Assembly: GCA_902573045.1 (NCBI GenBank)
Contig: CACGIB010000001.1
Coordinates: 1 to 64,000, forward strand
Reading direction: 5' to 3'
From: an uncultured Prochlorococcus sp.
GTDB lineage: Bacteria; Cyanobacteriota; Cyanobacteriia; PCC-6307; Cyanobiaceae
DNA length: 64,000 nt
Below the pieces are notes generated by a model. That model had not been told where the DNA came from. It saw nothing but the letters and a program-made list of their open reading frames with translations, and did no database searches. Made by a program: the position numbers and the translations under genes. Of this stretch, positions 39,653 to 49,172 are shown one piece after another. Numbering within the stretch: position 1 is the first letter of the stretch; each line of letters begins with the position of its first letter.

Positions 39653-40096
39653 ATGAGATTTAAAAGATATATTACCTATAAGAAAATTCTATCATTATTT
39701 AGGATTCAGAATGGAAGTCCTTTCTTTAATGCTAAAGGTTTAGCTATAGGGGTATTTAGTGGTTGCTTTCCATTTTTTGGTTTTCAGACTTTAATGGGAG
39801 TATTTTTTGCGAAAATAGCTAAGGGAAATATTGTTCTAGCTGCAATTGGTACCTGGATCAGCAACCCTTTTACTTATATTCCACTTTATTATTTTAACTA
39901 TAAAGTTGGTTCGATTTTTTTAAATAATCCTTCTAATAAAATTCTTGAAAAAAGTTTAGTTATTGATGACTTATGGAAACAAGGTAGAATTTTTTCCCTA
40001 AAATTACTCTTAGGATCATCTTGTGTAGGTATTTTACTAGCTTTGATTTGCGGCAGTATTGTTTTCTTTATCTACAAGATAAAAAGTAAAAGATAG
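39653..40096 (+). CDS. DUF2062 membrane protein
   Basis: A 147-residue protein with about three hydrophobic segments: AIGVFSGCFPFFGFQTLMGVFFA near residue 29, AAIGTWISNPFTYIPLYYFNY near 60 and a C-terminal helix with ILLALICGSIVFFIY. The GTWISNPFTYIPLY motif is typical of DUF2062. Function is unknown. It is divergent from mnmE with 66 bp between them and convergent with spoT. Confidence 0.85.
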   Translation: MRFKRYITYKKILSLFRIQNGSPFFNAKGLAIGVFSGCFPFFGFQTLMGVFFAKIAKGNIVLAAIGTWISNPFTYIPLYYFNYKVGSIFLNNPSNKILEKSLVIDDLWKQGRIFSLKLLLGSSCVGILLALICGSIVFFIYKIKSKR

Positions 40097-40114
40097 TTTG
40101 ATCTAATTTTTAAA

Positions 40115-42424
40115 TTAACTTTGTCCAACTCTGGCAATATCTAAAACATCTGCCATTGATTTAATTTGTTCAATTGTTTTGTGCAGTTGATTATAACTTT
40201 CAAGACCTACACAAAGATTTATAATAGCTGGTTTACCATAAGCAGTTTTAACATTGGCATCGCTAACGTTTATACCTTTATCAGATAACCGCATAAGAAT
40301 ATCTTTAAGAACTCCAACTCTATCAATTACTTCTATTCGTAGCTGAATTGGAAATTTATTATCGCCAGTTTTATTATCTTGATTCCAACCGACAGGTAAT
40401 CTTCTCTCTATTGGAATTGGTATTACATTTTCACAATCTTCCCTATGTATAGTTATCCCATGGTTGCCGAGCGACACAGTTCCGATAATATCCTCGCCTG
40501 GGAGTGGGGTACAGCATTTACCTATTCTGTAATCAAGACCTTCTATCCCCGAAATTGGTGATTTAGCTGCTGTATTAGATTGATTAGTGGATAAATTACT
40601 ATTACTTTTAAGAGATTTTGCAATTTCAGAGTCAGAATCATTTTTTACATCTTCTGTCTGTAATTTTATTTCTTCTCTTAGTCTGTTTAATACTTGATGC
40701 AAAGTTAAACCACCAAAACCAAGAGATGCAAGAAGGTCTTCAGTAGTTTTTAAATTGCATCGATTTGCAACTTTTTTCATGGCTTCACTAGAAAGTAATG
40801 CTTCAAAACCTTTTCTACCTACTTCTTTTTCAAGTAAATCTCTACCTCTTTTAATCGTTTCATCACGATGGCTTTTCTTATACCATTGGCGAATTCTATT
40901 TTTAGCAGTTGGCGTAACTACAAAGTTCAGCCAATCCAAGCTTGGAGTAGCATTATTACTTGTCAAAATTTCTATGAAGTCACCATTTTGAAGTGCTGTA
41001 GATAATGGAGAAAGCTTTTCATTAATTCTTATTCCATTGCAGTGATTTCCAACTTCAGAATGAATTCTGTAGGCGAAATCTATCGCGGTAGATCCTTTCC
41101 TTAAACCAACAACATCTCCTTTTGGAGTGATCACAAATACTTCTTCATCAAATAAATCTTCTTTAATTGAAGCTAAATAATCATTATGATCCCTTTCATT
41201 ACCTTCTTGTTGCCATTCTACTAATTGTCTTAGCCAATTAAATCTCTCGGCATTACTTTTAGCAGGAGAACCACCCTCTTTGTATTGCCAATGAGCGGCA
41301 ATACCATATTCAGCAATTTGATGCATCGAAGTAGTTCTAATTTGAACTTCAATAGGTCGATGTCTTCCAATCACAGAAGTGTGTAAGGACTGGTATCCAT
41401 TGGGTTTTGGTAATCCTATATAGTCTTTAAATCTACCTGGAATTGGTTTGAAAGTATCATGAACAACTGCTAAAGCTCTGTAACAACTATCTGAATTGTC
41501 CACGATAATTCTTAGGGCAGCAACATCATAAATCTCGTGAAAATGCTTTTGTTGTCTTTCCATTTTGCTCCAGATGCCATAAAGATGTTTTGGCCTTCCT
41601 GTTATTTCAAAATTTTTCAAACCTGCTGAAACCAAGTTTTCCTTCATAAGATTCAAAGTTACTTTTAATCTTTTTTCTCTATCACTTCTTTTAACAGCGA
41701 TTTGATCTTTAAGATCTAGATATTCTTTAGGCTCTAGGAATTTAAAAGCTAAATCTTCTAATTCCCATTTAAATCTGTTTATTCCTAGTCGATTAGCTAA
41801 TGGTGCATAAATCTCTCTTGTTTCTCTTGCTATTCTGAGTTTTTTCTCATCATTTAGCCATTCAATTGTTCTCATGTTATGAAGTCGATCTGCAAGTTTT
41901 ACTAAGACAACTCTGATATCGCTGGCCATAGCCAAAAACATTTTCCTAAGATTTTCAGCTTGTGCTTCAGTCCTGTTGTTAAAGTGAATGCCGCCTAATT
42001 TTGTTACACCTTCTACAAGTATTTTTACTTCTAATCCAAAATTTGTTTCTATTTCGGATAAATCAATGCCAGTATCTTCAACAACATCATGTAAAAGCCC
42101 TGCAGCAATAACAGATGAACTAGCACCTATTTCTTTGAGGAGATTTGCAACAGCAACAGGGTGGATAATATATGGCTCGCCGCTCGCGCGTAATTGTCCA
42201 TCATGAGCTTTATAAGCAAGTTTAAAAGCCTTTACTATAACGTTTTGATTCTCATCATTTTCTTTATTTGATTTTTCAAAATTATGAATATCTTTAAGAA
42301 GCCAATCGGGAATTTTTATTTGATAATTCAAAGATTCACTTTCATATTTTTTATTTTCAGGCAAAATAGTTGTGGAAACTTCAATTTCGTTTTTTTCTTT
42401 TGAATTTGCAGCTGCCTCAGACAT
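40115..42424 (-). CDS. spoT: Bifunctional (p)ppGpp synthetase/hydrolase
   Basis: A 769-residue long RSH protein. The HD hydrolase domain has HDGQLRASGEPYIIHP, AGLLHDVVEDTGID and LVKLADRLHNMRTI. The synthetase domain has YDVAALRIIVDN and PKPNGYQSLHTSV. TGS (VVGLRKGSTAIDFAYRIHSEVGN) and C-terminal ACT (RIEVIDRVGVLKDILMRLSDKGIN) regulatory domains follow. Hydrolase and synthetase motifs both look intact, so it is probably the only long RSH of the cell and both makes and degrades the alarmone. The ORF is alone on its strand. Confidence 0.95.
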   Translation of the reverse strand: MSEAAANSKEKNEIEVSTTILPENKKYESESLNYQIKIPDWLLKDIHNFEKSNKENDENQNVIVKAFKLAYKAHDGQLRASGEPYIIHPVAVANLLKEIGASSSVIAAGLLHDVVEDTGIDLSEIETNFGLEVKILVEGVTKLGGIHFNNRTEAQAENLRKMFLAMASDIRVVLVKLADRLHNMRTIEWLNDEKKLRIARETREIYAPLANRLGINRFKWELEDLAFKFLEPKEYLDLKDQIAVKRSDREKRLKVTLNLMKENLVSAGLKNFEITGRPKHLYGIWSKMERQQKHFHEIYDVAALRIIVDNSDSCYRALAVVHDTFKPIPGRFKDYIGLPKPNGYQSLHTSVIGRHRPIEVQIRTTSMHQIAEYGIAAHWQYKEGGSPAKSNAERFNWLRQLVEWQQEGNERDHNDYLASIKEDLFDEEVFVITPKGDVVGLRKGSTAIDFAYRIHSEVGNHCNGIRINEKLSPLSTALQNGDFIEILTSNNATPSLDWLNFVVTPTAKNRIRQWYKKSHRDETIKRGRDLLEKEVGRKGFEALLSSEAMKKVANRCNLKTTEDLLASLGFGGLTLHQVLNRLREEIKLQTEDVKNDSDSEIAKSLKSNSNLSTNQSNTAAKSPISGIEGLDYRIGKCCTPLPGEDIIGTVSLGNHGITIHREDCENVIPIPIERRLPVGWNQDNKTGDNKFPIQLRIEVIDRVGVLKDILMRLSDKGINVSDANVKTAYGKPAIINLCVGLESYNQLHKTIEQIKSMADVLDIARVGQS

Positions 42425-42476
42425 TTTATATTGCTTTAGATGTATTTTATTTAGGTCTTGAAAAATTTGCTATAAA

Positions 42477-44078
42477 ATGATGGAAATAAATAAAGAAAAA
42501 ATTCTTGTAGTTAAAAACCTTACTGTCAAATATGGTTTAAAACAGAAACCTATCATCAACAATTTTAATCTTGAAATAGATAGAGGAGATCATTTAGCCA
42601 TAATAGGACCATCTGGATGTGGTAAGACTACTTTTGCAAAAACATTAGTAAATATATTGCCTGAAAATGCTATTTCTAAAGGATATTTATCGATTTCTAG
42701 TGTAGATCCTAGGAAAATAAATAATAGAGAAGCACAATTATTTAGAAGACAAAACTTTGGATTTATCTATCAAGATTCCATAAAAAAACTTAATCCACTT
42801 ATGAGAGTTGGTGATCACTTATATGAGTTGTTTAAAACTCATGATCAAACTAAATCTTCTGTACTTATTAAAAAATTAGTAAGAGAAGTTTTTCAAAAAG
42901 TAGGAATTGAAGAAAGCAGACTTAATTCTTTCCCGCATCAATTTAGCGGGGGAATGAGACAGAGAGTTTCTATAGCAATGGCTCTTGCTTTAAAACCTAA
43001 ATTATTAATAGCTGATGAACCTACAACAAGCCTAGATACCAGAACAAGTTTTGAAATTATGCAAGAAATAATTCAGTTATGTAATGAATTCGATACTACT
43101 TTAATTTTAATTAGTCACGATATTAATCTTGCAGCAAAGTGGTGTAAAAGAGTTGCAATAATTGAAAAGGGATCCATTGTTGAAAAAGGAAGTATATTAG
43201 ATATTTTTCAATCACCAAAATCAGATATTGGTATAAAGTTAGTAAATGCCTCAAAAATAGTTTTAGAACCAAATACAAAAAATAATGTTCGTGATGAGGT
43301 CGTTCTAGAGGTAAATAACTTAAGACATTGGTATAAATTAAATTCTTCAATTTTTATGAATAAATGGAATAAGGCTTTAAATGAAGTAAGTTTCAAATTA
43401 TATAAGAATGAGACTCTTGGAATAGTTGGTTCTTCAGGTAGCGGTAAAAGTACATTATGTAGGGCTTTAATTGGACTTCTTAAAGTAAGAGGTGGCGAAA
43501 TAAAAATTTATGATAAAAATCATGCATCTAAAAATAATAAATCTTTTAAAAAGGATAATAATATGCAAATTATTTTTCAAGATCCTTTTTCAAGTTTGAA
43601 TCCCAAAATGACAATTAAAAATATTTTGGAAGATATATTTTTTATTCAAAAAATTTCAGATAAAAGAAAAATTGAAAAGGAGATAAAATTTATGTTGAGA
43701 AATTTAAATCTACCCTTAAAGAATGATTTTTTAAATTCTTATCCCAGTCAATTATCTGGTGGTCAATTGCAAAGAATTTCACTAGCAAGGGCACTATTAT
43801 GTAAACCAAAAATTTTGATTTGTGATGAGAGCGTAAATATGTTAGATGCTTCAGTAAAAATAGAGATTCTTGAATTACTTAGAGTTTTGCAAGAAAAAAT
43901 GAATCTAACGATTATCTTTATTACTCATGATTTAGGCATTGCTAAAAGATTTTGTAATAGGTTGCTAGTTATGAATCACGGAAAGATAGTTGATGAAGGA
44001 GAAAGTTCTACAATATTCACTGAAACTCAAAACACGTATACAAAATCGCTTCTAAATTCCTCTTTAAATCTTATTTGA
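42477..44078 (+). CDS. Double ATP-binding subunit of a peptide/nickel-type ABC transporter
   Basis: A 533-residue protein with two complete ABC ATPase domains in tandem, the fused form of DppD and DppF. The first has Walker A GPSGCGKTT near residue 40, signature FSGGMRQR and Walker B LLIADEP. The second, after about residue 285, has GSSGSGKST, signature LSGGQLQR and Walker B ILICDES. No permease or binding protein gene is adjacent, so transport partners must lie elsewhere. The start is ATG 42477 or the next ATG codon. Its 3' end overlaps rluD by 8 bp. Confidence 0.9.
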   Translation: MMEINKEKILVVKNLTVKYGLKQKPIINNFNLEIDRGDHLAIIGPSGCGKTTFAKTLVNILPENAISKGYLSISSVDPRKINNREAQLFRRQNFGFIYQDSIKKLNPLMRVGDHLYELFKTHDQTKSSVLIKKLVREVFQKVGIEESRLNSFPHQFSGGMRQRVSIAMALALKPKLLIADEPTTSLDTRTSFEIMQEIIQLCNEFDTTLILISHDINLAAKWCKRVAIIEKGSIVEKGSILDIFQSPKSDIGIKLVNASKIVLEPNTKNNVRDEVVLEVNNLRHWYKLNSSIFMNKWNKALNEVSFKLYKNETLGIVGSSGSGKSTLCRALIGLLKVRGGEIKIYDKNHASKNNKSFKKDNNMQIIFQDPFSSLNPKMTIKNILEDIFFIQKISDKRKIEKEIKFMLRNLNLPLKNDFLNSYPSQLSGGQLQRISLARALLCKPKILICDESVNMLDASVKIEILELLRVLQEKMNLTIIFITHDLGIAKRFCNRLLVMNHGKIVDEGESSTIFTETQNTYTKSLLNSSLNLI

Positions 44079-45027
44079 CTTTAAGAACGCTTAGTAATTT
44101 TTGAAACTCTAATGGTAATTCTGCTTCAAATATCATTTCTTTACCATTTATTGGATGTATAAGTCCAAGCTTAATAGCGTGTAAAGCTTGGCCATCTAAT
44201 TTACATGGTAGTTTTTTACATCTTCCATATAAGGGATCACCCACAATTGGATGATTAATGTGAGCGCAATGAACTCTTATTTGATGCGTTCGCCCAGTAT
44301 CTAGTTTGAAACTCATTAATGAGTAATTGCCAAATCTTTCTTCTAATTTCCAATAGGTACAGGCATACCTTCCTGAGGTTTCTTCAACTACTTTATATTT
44401 CAATCTATTTAATTTATCTCTGCCAATGTTCCCCACTATTTGGCCTTCTTCAGAGTTAGGTGCTCCATGAATTACTGCAATATATTCTCGTGATGCTATT
44501 TTTTCTTTAATTTGTTTCTGGAGATTTACTAATGCCTCTTGGCTTTTTGCAACCACCATACATCCGGAGGTATCTTTATCTAATCTGTGAACAATCCCAG
44601 GTCTTAGTTTCCCATTAATTCCAGGTAGATCTTTACAGTGAAAAAGTAATCCATTCACTAAAGTTCCTGATTTGTGTCCAGGGGCTGGATGAACAATTAG
44701 TCCTGATTGTTTATTAATTACTATGATGTGCTCGTCTTCAAAAAGTATATTTAAATCCATTTTTTCAGGTTTCAAATAAATAAGAGGTTCTGGAGGAGGC
44801 ATCCATATTTGAATATTGTCGCCATTTTTTAATGGGGTCTTTGCTTTCGCGGTCTTATAGTTTACAAGTACTAAACCTGAATTTATAAAATGTTGAATTC
44901 TTGCTCTACTTTGTTCTGGCCTTTTACTTACCAACCATCTGTCTAGCCTCATAGGAAGAGGTAGCTCATAAATAATTTCTATAAGCTCACCTTCTCCAAT
45001 GCCGAAAGAATTTTTATTTAATTCCAT
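44071..45027 (-). CDS. rluD: 23S rRNA pseudouridine synthase RluD-type
   Basis: A 318-residue RluA-family pseudouridine synthase. An S4 RNA-binding domain occupies about residues 20-80 (MRLDRWLVSKRPEQSRARIQ). The catalytic motif is HRLDKDTSGCMVVAKSQEA, and DTGRTHQIRVHCAHINHPIVGDPLYG is the C-terminal signature. RluD-type specificity (large-subunit helix 69) is inferred from domain order and length. It overlaps rbgA by 10 bp, and the two form a leftward ribosome-biogenesis pair. Confidence 0.92.
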   Translation of the reverse strand: MELNKNSFGIGEGELIEIIYELPLPMRLDRWLVSKRPEQSRARIQHFINSGLVLVNYKTAKAKTPLKNGDNIQIWMPPPEPLIYLKPEKMDLNILFEDEHIIVINKQSGLIVHPAPGHKSGTLVNGLLFHCKDLPGINGKLRPGIVHRLDKDTSGCMVVAKSQEALVNLQKQIKEKIASREYIAVIHGAPNSEEGQIVGNIGRDKLNRLKYKVVEETSGRYACTYWKLEERFGNYSLMSFKLDTGRTHQIRVHCAHINHPIVGDPLYGRCKKLPCKLDGQALHAIKLGLIHPINGKEMIFEAELPLEFQKLLSVLKVK

Positions 45028-45890
45028 AGTGGGACTTCTAAAGCAATTTTACCCAGCATTTGATTTCTATAATCTTCCAATAACTTATGAGACATTCTCC
45101 TTTTATCGCCTGAGGTATGTTTTGAAGCTGCTTCGTCTATCCAAGCAGAAGGACTCTTAAAGCCTTTGGTAATATCAACTCCATATCTATTAGATATTCG
45201 TTTAACTGATATATTCGCATTCTTATCATTGTTGAGAGTGGATAAAATTTTGATAAATTCAATTGCGACGCTCTCTATTTCATAAGCAGCTTCACCAATA
45301 TCGTCACATAGTGCAAGATTAAGTGCTGATTTTTGATCTTCTAAATTTGGAGGTATAACACCAGGAGCATCTAGCAGATCTATACCACTTTCTAATTTTA
45401 TCCATCTTAGATTACGAGTCACGCCTGCTTTCCTAGCGCTATCTACAACTCTTTTTTTCGCAATTCTATTAATTAATGCTGACTTACCTACGTTTGGAAA
45501 ACCAAGTGTAAGAGCTCTAATTGGCCTAATTCGCATTCCTCTAGAGAGTCTTCTATCGTCGATTGACGACCTAGAATCTTTGGCTGACTTACAAATTTCT
45601 TTAATCCCTATTCCTCTTTTAGCATCACACCAAAGAGGATATAGATCTTTAGCATTAAACCATTTATTCCAACTATTGATTGTATTAGGGGAGATCATGT
45701 CTGATCTGTTAATAACAAGAATATGTTTTTTATTATTTATCCATTTATTTAAGTGTGGATGTCCTGTTGACAAAGGAATTCGTGCATCTCTAACTTCTAT
45801 AATTAAATCTACTTTATTGATAACTTCAGATAATTTTTTTTCTGCTTTTGCGATATGGCCTGGGTACCATTGGATTTTGGGTATGTCCAC
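45018..45890 (-). CDS. rbgA: Ribosome biogenesis GTPase RbgA/YlqF
   Basis: A 290-residue circularly permuted GTPase. The motif order G4-G1-G3 is visible: LVINRSDMI, then GFPNVGKSALIN, then LDAPGVIPP. The N-terminal WYPGHIAKAEKKL motif is characteristic of the family, which assists late 50S assembly. The start is GTG 45890. It is divergent from pgk across 213 bp. Confidence 0.94.
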   Translation of the reverse strand: MDIPKIQWYPGHIAKAEKKLSEVINKVDLIIEVRDARIPLSTGHPHLNKWINNKKHILVINRSDMISPNTINSWNKWFNAKDLYPLWCDAKRGIGIKEICKSAKDSRSSIDDRRLSRGMRIRPIRALTLGFPNVGKSALINRIAKKRVVDSARKAGVTRNLRWIKLESGIDLLDAPGVIPPNLEDQKSALNLALCDDIGEAAYEIESVAIEFIKILSTLNNDKNANISVKRISNRYGVDITKGFKSPSAWIDEAASKHTSGDKRRMSHKLLEDYRNQMLGKIALEVPLWN

Positions 45891-46103
45891 TTCAATAAAT
45901 CAAATAAAATTTAGTATTCCTTTTAGTTTTTATAAGTTTCAAAAGTATTTACTTCTAAAGTTTAGTATAAATTTAATGACTAAAAAATTTTTATAATCGT
46001 TAATTCTTAAAATTTATTAAGGCATAGGTAACAGTAACTACTTTTTAACCCAATAAGCCCAAATTAACGTTAGGGTCTTGAGATTATAAATATAGCTTGT
46101 TTA
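45891..46103. promoter_or_regulatory. Divergent promoter region of rbgA and pgk
   Basis: This 213-bp region holds no ORF and is strongly A+T-rich. The rbgA and pgk starts lie at its two ends, so at least two promoters must be here. I cannot assign a specific -10 or -35 box with confidence. No clear terminator or dyad is visible. Confidence 0.4.
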
Positions 46104-47312
46104 ATGTCAAAATTATCTCTTTCCAGTCTTGATAAGACACATTTAGAAGGAAAAAAAGTTCTTGTAAGAGTAGATTTTAATGTTCCATTAAATGAAGATG
46201 GTCAAATAACCGACGATACGCGTATTCGTGCAGCGATCCCAACTATTGAATATCTTATTAATCATTCTGCAAAAGTGATTTTAGCTGCTCATTTTGGTAG
46301 ACCAAAGGGTCAGGTAAATGAAAAAATGAGATTAACTCCAGTAGCAGCAAGATTAAGTGAATTATTGGGTCAAAATGTTGCTCTTACTAACAGTTGTATT
46401 GGTGATGAAGCAGTTGCAGAATCAAATAGCTTATCTAATGGAGATGTTCTTTTACTTGAAAATGTTCGTTTTTTTGGTGAAGAGGAAAAGAACGACCTGG
46501 AGTTTGCTAAAAAATTAGCATCACATGCAGATATGTATGTAAATGATGCTTTCGGTGCTGCTCATAGAGCTCATGCATCAACTCAAGGTGTTTCAAATTA
46601 TTTAAGTCCCTCAGTAGCTGGATTCCTTTTAGAAAAAGAATTAAAATACCTACAAGGAGCTGTAGATTCCCCAAAGCGTCCATTGGCAGCAATAGTTGGA
46701 GGATCAAAGGTTAGTAGCAAAATAGGAGTACTTGATTCTTTACTAGATAAGTGTGACAAAATCATGATTGGTGGAGGTATGATTTTCACTTTTTATAAAG
46801 CTAGAGGTTTAGATGTCGGAAAGAGCCTTGTAGAAGAAGATAAACTCGAGCTTGCTAAAGATTTAGAAGCAAAAGCAAAAGCAAAAGGAGTAGAATTATT
46901 ATTACCCACTGATGTTGTTTTGGCTGATGAATTTTCTCCTGATGCCAATAGTAAAATATCTCAAATTGATGCAATTAGTGGGAATTGGATGGGTCTAGAT
47001 ATTGGTCCAGATTCCATTAAAGTTTTTCAGAATGCTCTTGCAGAATGTAAGACAATTATTTGGAATGGTCCAATGGGAGTTTTTGAATTTGATAAATTTG
47101 CAGACGGTACAAATGCAATAGCTACGACTCTTGCAGACTTAAGTGCTTTTTCTGAAGTTTGTACAATAATTGGTGGTGGAGATTCAGTTGCAGCAGTTGA
47201 AAAAGCAGGTTTAGCTGAGAAAATGTCTCATATATCTACTGGAGGTGGGGCTAGTTTGGAACTTTTAGAAGGTAAAACTTTACCAGGTGTGGCTGCGTTA
47301 AACGACGCTTAG
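46104..47312 (+). CDS. pgk: Phosphoglycerate kinase
   Basis: A 402-residue PGK of glycolysis and the Calvin cycle. Motifs are [60 protein letters not shown] and [14 protein letters not shown]. Length is normal. It is preceded by a 213-bp A+T-rich region with a possible promoter and ends one base before the stop of the convergent unknown protein gene. Confidence 0.97.
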   Translation: MSKLSLSSLDKTHLEGKKVLVRVDFNVPLNEDGQITDDTRIRAAIPTIEYLINHSAKVILAAHFGRPKGQVNEKMRLTPVAARLSELLGQNVALTNSCIGDEAVAESNSLSNGDVLLLENVRFFGEEEKNDLEFAKKLASHADMYVNDAFGAAHRAHASTQGVSNYLSPSVAGFLLEKELKYLQGAVDSPKRPLAAIVGGSKVSSKIGVLDSLLDKCDKIMIGGGMIFTFYKARGLDVGKSLVEEDKLELAKDLEAKAKAKGVELLLPTDVVLADEFSPDANSKISQIDAISGNWMGLDIGPDSIKVFQNALAECKTIIWNGPMGVFEFDKFADGTNAIATTLADLSAFSEVCTIIGGGDSVAAVEKAGLAEKMSHISTGGGASLELLEGKTLPGVAALNDA

Positions 47313-47313
47313 G

Positions 47314-48048
47314 CTATATCTCATTAACAATATCAATGCTCTTTGTGAAAGTAATCATTCCCTTTGGGTGAGCTATGATTCCTGACCAAATTTGTGTTCC
47401 CGGCCTTGAAGGGGCTCTTGTCATTTTAAAAATTCCCCCAGATGCTAATGGCTGCAAAAATATTTCTTGTTCAAAAAATGAATTAACTTGATGAGGTTTT
47501 ATAGCTCCTGCAATAATTACTTCTTCAAGTGGCTTATTTAGAACAATATCGATATCATATTTCGAACCAGTGAGAACTCTATCAGGAATATTAAAACTAA
47601 TATCTATCTTATTGTCGTCATTTCTTATTGTTGTGAATAAATTTTTGATAATCCCTTCATTAATTTCCCCATTTACGATTGAAAAAAAATAATCAAAATT
47701 GGATTCGAGTATATGTATTTCTTCATCAACTATTTTTTTCCCAGAAACTTTTATTCGCAAAATATTTTTGTTTGGAATATCCGATTTTAATCCTTTGATC
47801 TTCCATTTGCTGTTAGGGAAATCATTAATTATCTTTGAAAATTGTTTTGATATATTTTGGCTTTCATCATTTCTGAAATTTTTTTTAATAAACTCTAAAT
47901 CTTTATTATTTAAAGAGTTCTCTAGATTTCTAATAAAATCAACTTTTAAAGTTTGCGTTATTGCGGAATAGGGAATGATGAGATAAATAAATAAGTAGAG
48001 AGGAACTCCTATATTTTTAAATAAGTTTAAATTAATCATATTTATCAT
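47314..48048 (-). CDS. Exported conserved protein of unknown function
   Basis: A 244-residue protein with a hydrophobic N-terminal signal segment (residues about 11-30, PLYLFIYLIIPYSAIT). An N-terminal half with KNNDLEFIKKNF-like helices is followed by a beta-rich half that includes NIPDRVLTGSKYDIDIVLNKPLEEVIIAGAI and GGIFKMTRAPSRPGTQIWSGIIAHPKGMITF. No catalytic motif is visible. The start is ATG 48048 or ATG 48039. I do not recognise the family. It is divergent from murG with 32 bp between them. Confidence 0.75.
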   Translation of the reverse strand: MINMINLNLFKNIGVPLYLFIYLIIPYSAITQTLKVDFIRNLENSLNNKDLEFIKKNFRNDESQNISKQFSKIINDFPNSKWKIKGLKSDIPNKNILRIKVSGKKIVDEEIHILESNFDYFFSIVNGEINEGIIKNLFTTIRNDDNKIDISFNIPDRVLTGSKYDIDIVLNKPLEEVIIAGAIKPHQVNSFFEQEIFLQPLASGGIFKMTRAPSRPGTQIWSGIIAHPKGMITFTKSIDIVNEI

Positions 48049-48080
48049 TTATTATTTTCATTCTACTAATTTAAGTTTTT

Positions 48081-49172
48081 ATGTCTAAAAAAAATAATTT
48101 ATTAGTTGCAGCTAGTGGCACAGGAGGCCATATTTTCCCAGCTTTAGCAGTTTCAAAAGAGGTGGAAGATGAATGGAATATTCATTGGTTGGGAGTTAAA
48201 GAAAGACTTGATGCAGATTTTATTCCCAAAAAATATAATTTGCGGACTTTGAATATAAAAACACCAAGAAAAAATATTTTTTTGTTTTATCAATATATAG
48301 AAATTTTAATGTCAACTTTCCAAATAATTAGAATATTAAAAGAAAAAAAAATTAACTTAGTTTTTACGACTGGAGGTTATATATCAGCACCTACTATTGT
48401 TGCTTCAAAACTTCTAAGGATACCTATCATTCTTCATGAATCAAATGTAATTCCAGGAATGGTCACGAAATATTTTGGTTTTTTATGTAACTATGTTCTT
48501 TTAGGATTTAAAGAAACAAATTCATATTTAAAAAATTGTAAAACTATTTTCACTGGAACACCTTTAAGAGAGCAATTCTATAAATTTAATTTTTTGCCAG
48601 AGTGGGTTCCAAAAGGAAATGGACCTCTTTTGATTGTTATGGGAGGTAGTCAAGGAGCAAAAGCTATAAATCAAATTCTTTATGAATCTCTAGAATTTTT
48701 AATAAAAAAACAATTTCGGATAGTTCATATTGTTGGCGAATCTAATCTAAAACCTTCTCATGTAAAAGACTCCAAAAATTATATTCAAAAGAAATTTACT
48801 AATCAAATAGCAGCTTTAATTCAAAACTGTGATCTTGTAATATCGAGATCTGGTGCAGGAACAATCAATGAATTAATGGAGGCTGAAAAACCTTCAATTT
48901 TAATTCCATATCCAGATTCTAAAAATAATCATCAGGAGAAAAATGCCATGATTCTTGCTGCAAGTGGAGGCTCAGTTTTAATCAATCAGAATAAAATTTC
49001 CAAAGAAGTTTTTGAAGAAACTCTAGAAAGAATTTTTAAAATAAAATCAAAAAAAGGAAAAAATCATTATGAAATATTAGATCTCATGAAGAAGAATATG
49101 GAAAATAATAATAAAATTAAATCTAAAAATGAGATTAAAAAGTATATAAATTATTTTTTAAAGGAATTCTGA
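48081..49172 (+). CDS. murG: UDP-GlcNAc-lipid II transferase MurG
   Basis: A 363-residue GT-B glycosyltransferase that completes lipid II. The N-terminal ASGTGGHIFPALAVSKE motif binds the lipid, FTTGGYISAPTIVAS lies near residue 98, GGSQGAKAINQ is the nucleotide-sugar site, and ISRSGAGTINELMEAEKPSILIP carries the conserved acidic pocket. Its 3' end overlaps the convergent CobC-like gene by 22 bp. Confidence 0.94.
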   Translation: MSKKNNLLVAASGTGGHIFPALAVSKEVEDEWNIHWLGVKERLDADFIPKKYNLRTLNIKTPRKNIFLFYQYIEILMSTFQIIRILKEKKINLVFTTGGYISAPTIVASKLLRIPIILHESNVIPGMVTKYFGFLCNYVLLGFKETNSYLKNCKTIFTGTPLREQFYKFNFLPEWVPKGNGPLLIVMGGSQGAKAINQILYESLEFLIKKQFRIVHIVGESNLKPSHVKDSKNYIQKKFTNQIAALIQNCDLVISRSGAGTINELMEAEKPSILIPYPDSKNNHQEKNAMILAASGGSVLINQNKISKEVFEETLERIFKIKSKKGKNHYEILDLMKKNMENNNKIKSKNEIKKYINYFLKEF

